This document shows, in pieces, positions 62,244-64,000 of a stretch of DNA of 64,000 nucleotides. Both the position numbers and the translations under genes were made by a program. The notes below the pieces were generated by a model, which worked only from the letters and a program-made list of their open reading frames with translations, was not told the origin of the DNA and ran no database searches. The DNA comes from Arcanobacterium phocae (lineage in GTDB: Bacteria; Actinomycetota; Actinomycetes; Actinomycetales; Actinomycetaceae). The stretch spans positions 1-64,000 of the forward strand of contig NZ_JABAPM010000006.1 in NCBI RefSeq assembly GCF_018913465.1, in the 5' to 3' direction. How positions within the stretch are numbered: the stretch's first letter is position 1; each line of letters opens with the position of its first letter.

Positions 62244-62621
62244 TTACTTACCGCAACTGCAGTTACAGTTTCCGCCGCAGCCGCCGCTACCAGCTTGGTA
62301 GGCTTCTTCGTCAAAGATCTCAATGATGTGGTCTGAGGTGAACTGAATCTCGTCGCCTGCTTCTACGGACGAAATAAATTCTGGATCAGTGTCCAACGTG
62401 CCGACATAACCAGCAGCGTCTTGGCCGTCGACGATGATCCACATACGTTCAGCAGCAACTTCACCTTCAGGATTGACTAGACCGAATACGAGTTTGACGA
62501 TGTCTCCTGGTTGTACGGCCGCGCGTTCTTCCGGTGTTGGAATAGTGAAATCGTCTAGTTGGGCAGCTAACTCTTCAGCGTCCCACAGTTCCCATTCGCG
62601 GGTGGTATTAGTGGTGGTCAC
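62244..62621 (-). CDS. DUF2314-like protein with C-terminal cysteine cluster
   Basis: A 125-residue protein. An N-terminal TREWELWDAEEL segment is followed by VKLVFGLVNPEGEVAAERMWIIVDGQ, YVGTLDTDPEF and AGDEIQFTSDHIIEI, which resembles DUF2314 (a small beta domain found in some immunity-like proteins). It ends GGCGGNCNCSCGK: four cysteines in ten residues, a likely metal site. The start is a GTG with AGGAG upstream; a longer reading starts 14 codons earlier. Function unknown. Confidence 0.7.
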   Translation of the reverse strand: MTTTNTTREWELWDAEELAAQLDDFTIPTPEERAAVQPGDIVKLVFGLVNPEGEVAAERMWIIVDGQDAAGYVGTLDTDPEFISSVEAGDEIQFTSDHIIEIFDEEAYQAGSGGCGGNCNCSCGK

Positions 62622-62748
62622 AATAGCTCCTATGCTTCGATGTGTGATCTGATCCTTGAACAACCGTACAACGCCAAGCGCACAATTTCTCGTTGGATGG
62701 TTATTTACGATAAAAATGTGTGTTCACGCATCGCCATAATAACTGGGG

Positions 62749-64000
62749 TCACACCCTCCTGCGGCGTTTGACAACGAGCATGATGCCGGTTCCTGAGCCG
62801 AGCAGAACTCCTGATACTAACCCAGCGAATCCCAACGAGAATCCGGTTTTTGCTAAATCAGATGAGGAATCTGACAGCATGGGTGTTTCGATAACAATGG
62901 GGTCAGCGGGCGTTGGTTGATCAATAACGTTTACATTGATGACTTTGATACGTGTTGAGCCGTCGTCGAATGTGATTTTGACGGTTTGCGTCGTTTTTCC
63001 AGCGGCAGATGTTTGTGCCGGGGTAATAATTTCTACCTGAGCGCCGGCTGGCAGATCAACCAGCCCATCAGTTGCTGGAACTGTGTCACCAACACGGATG
63101 GTGAGATCGGTCGTGGCTACATTCGGGATTGGAGTAATCAGCAACGCGCTTAAGTTGAATGTCACCTTAGTGTCTGTGCACACCGTCGAATCGGAGGTGA
63201 ATTCTGTACCTGGCATTGACTGAGGATCAAAAGCAACAAATTTTCCGGTTAATCCAGCAGGAACCTCAGGACTCGTGAAGAATTCAGCTTCGTTGAGTGG
63301 TTCTATGGTTGAGGTACCGGCGATCAACAGACGATGCTCGGTATAATTTGGATCTGTTTTGCTGGCGTAATAGTCCACATTAACTGCGGGCGCCCATACG
63401 TGCTTATGCTGATCGGCTGATGTGTGAGTGACTGGATAGGTATATTGGCGGGTTTCGCAATTAACGGTGACCGACGTCGAATCGGCTCCAGAAATGAACT
63501 CGTGCAGGTCTTGTCCGAGAGAATTTTTGGCAACTGCACCGGCTGGAAGATCGACAGTTCCGCCGTCAATCACCGTGGTGATTTTGTTATTTGGCATGCT
63601 CGTTCCGGGGATATCAACTCTGGAATCACCAACGATGGTCAGGTACGAGCCGACTTTTTGCTTGTAATCAACGCCGAGTGAATCGCCGATGACGGTGCTG
63701 TTATCAATGGTGTATGCAGCGTCCTGAAATTGGAAAGCTTGGTGAGTGCCTGGTGCGGCGATCTCACTGGTAATCGTGCTATTCGTAATCCCAACCGAAT
63801 TGTTCGCGGTATTGATAGATACAAGTGGTTTCGCAAAGAAACCACTTGAAATAGCATCGGGAGTCGTTACCAGTGTGACTGTTGAATCAGAGAAATCTAC
63901 TGCGGCTCCCGCAACAAACGACATATTGTAGTTGCGCACCGTCGTGGAATGAACGATAGAGTTCCGAAAAACAACCGGGCGTTCAGAGTAAAAAGCTGCT
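62749..64000 (-). CDS. C-terminal part of a surface protein with LAKTG sorting signal (cut by window end)
   Basis: The frame is open to the window edge; only about 417 C-terminal residues are visible and the N-terminus is missing. The visible start (ERPVVFRNSIVHSTTV, then repeated VxxxxSTVT/NSTI short strands) resembles a beta-helix/pectate-lyase fold. Middle beta domains contain VDLPAG repeated twice (in DGGTVDLPAGAVA and DGLVDLPAGAQVEI), suggesting tandem repeat domains. It ends with an Asp/Ser linker, LAKTG, a Gly-rich membrane helix and KRRRRV, a sortase substrate. The same Ala-variant motif occurs in the thioester protein at 30154-31443. Confidence 0.8.
   Translation of the reverse strand, partial: AAFYSERPVVFRNSIVHSTTVRNYNMSFVAGAAVDFSDSTVTLVTTPDAISSGFFAKPLVSINTANNSVGITNSTITSEIAAPGTHQAFQFQDAAYTIDNSTVIGDSLGVDYKQKVGSYLTIVGDSRVDIPGTSMPNNKITTVIDGGTVDLPAGAVAKNSLGQDLHEFISGADSTSVTVNCETRQYTYPVTHTSADQHKHVWAPAVNVDYYASKTDPNYTEHRLLIAGTSTIEPLNEAEFFTSPEVPAGLTGKFVAFDPQSMPGTEFTSDSTVCTDTKVTFNLSALLITPIPNVATTDLTIRVGDTVPATDGLVDLPAGAQVEIITPAQTSAAGKTTQTVKITFDDGSTRIKVINVNVIDQPTPADPIVIETPMLSDSSSDLAKTGFSLGFAGLVSGVLLGSGTGIMLVVKRRRRV

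Overview
The window is chromosomal DNA from a Gram-positive actinobacterium, most likely an Actinomycetaceae member close to Arcanobacterium or Trueperella. This is inferred from family content, not from a database match. The base composition looks moderate, near 50% GC judged by eye. Actinobacterial marker families are dense: CarD, DUF4032, DUF3263, DUF3027, two membrane-anchored LytR_C proteins, a PknB-like kinase, a DtxR with every metal ligand at the classical residue number, a cold-shock protein with a C-terminal extension, and a MoeA/Glp gene beside its GlpR/SepX-like membrane partner. Shine-Dalgarno spacing, frequent GTG starts and overlapping stop/start codons fit this. Almost all of the sequence is ordinary, well-packed core genome. 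I see no IS element, prophage or CRISPR array.

Layout. 1-110 is a homopolymer-rich contig end. 111-2322 (minus) is a small reactive-sulfur operon: a 56-residue zinc-ribbon-like protein, a CoA-disulfide/persulfide reductase fused to rhodanese, and a Cys-Cys CsoR-family (CstR-like) repressor, headed by a perfect 32-bp palindrome lying between the -35 and -10. It abuts a broken yccF. 2769-11395 carries gpmA, carD-ispD-ispF and cysS-rlmB-hypothetical-ASCH, with an oppositely oriented UMF1 transporter inserted. 11490-14821 holds a uracil permease-like gene, a LytR_C protein and an MFS transporter. 14872-18468 is the conserved tRNA-Ser / SRP RNA / dnaX / recR block, with ybaB missing between dnaX and recR. 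18497-25539 has a DUF4032 protein, a UgpC-type ATPase without permeases, a Ser/Thr kinase, a membrane DsbA-like protein, tRNA-Thr and an AGCS symporter.

25547-34952 contains the KtrAB potassium system, the threonine-degradation pair tdh-kbl, a thioester-domain surface protein with an LAKTG sorting signal, ung, a DUF3263 gene with a VirR-like LytR_C gene (a pair also known from mycobacteria), and groEL behind two CIRCE operators. 35079-47585 holds a tandem CPBP membrane protein, an HD-like protein, an SDR/PlsC pair, a two-component system, a NYN protein, a TPM-domain/PspA envelope-stress pair, cold-shock/DUF3027 genes and manA. 47618-52254 has an AzgA-like permease, dtxR, an NlpC/P60 hydrolase, a double UspA and tRNA-Arg. 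52255-57613 has trhO, a 1,397-residue helicase-like protein with degenerate ATPase motifs and a C-terminal nuclease-like domain, and a translationally coupled 73-residue protein. 57671-62621 has mscL, a SAF-domain protein, 5-FTHF cyclo-ligase, glp/moeA with glpR, a short alpha/beta-hydrolase-like gene and a Cys-tailed DUF2314-like protein. The window ends inside a second LAKTG surface protein.

The strongest candidates for unfamiliar biology are the palindrome-controlled sulfur operon with its tiny zinc-ribbon lead gene, the pseudo-helicase/nuclease with its coupled small partner, the Glp-GlpR pair, and the thioester adhesin.
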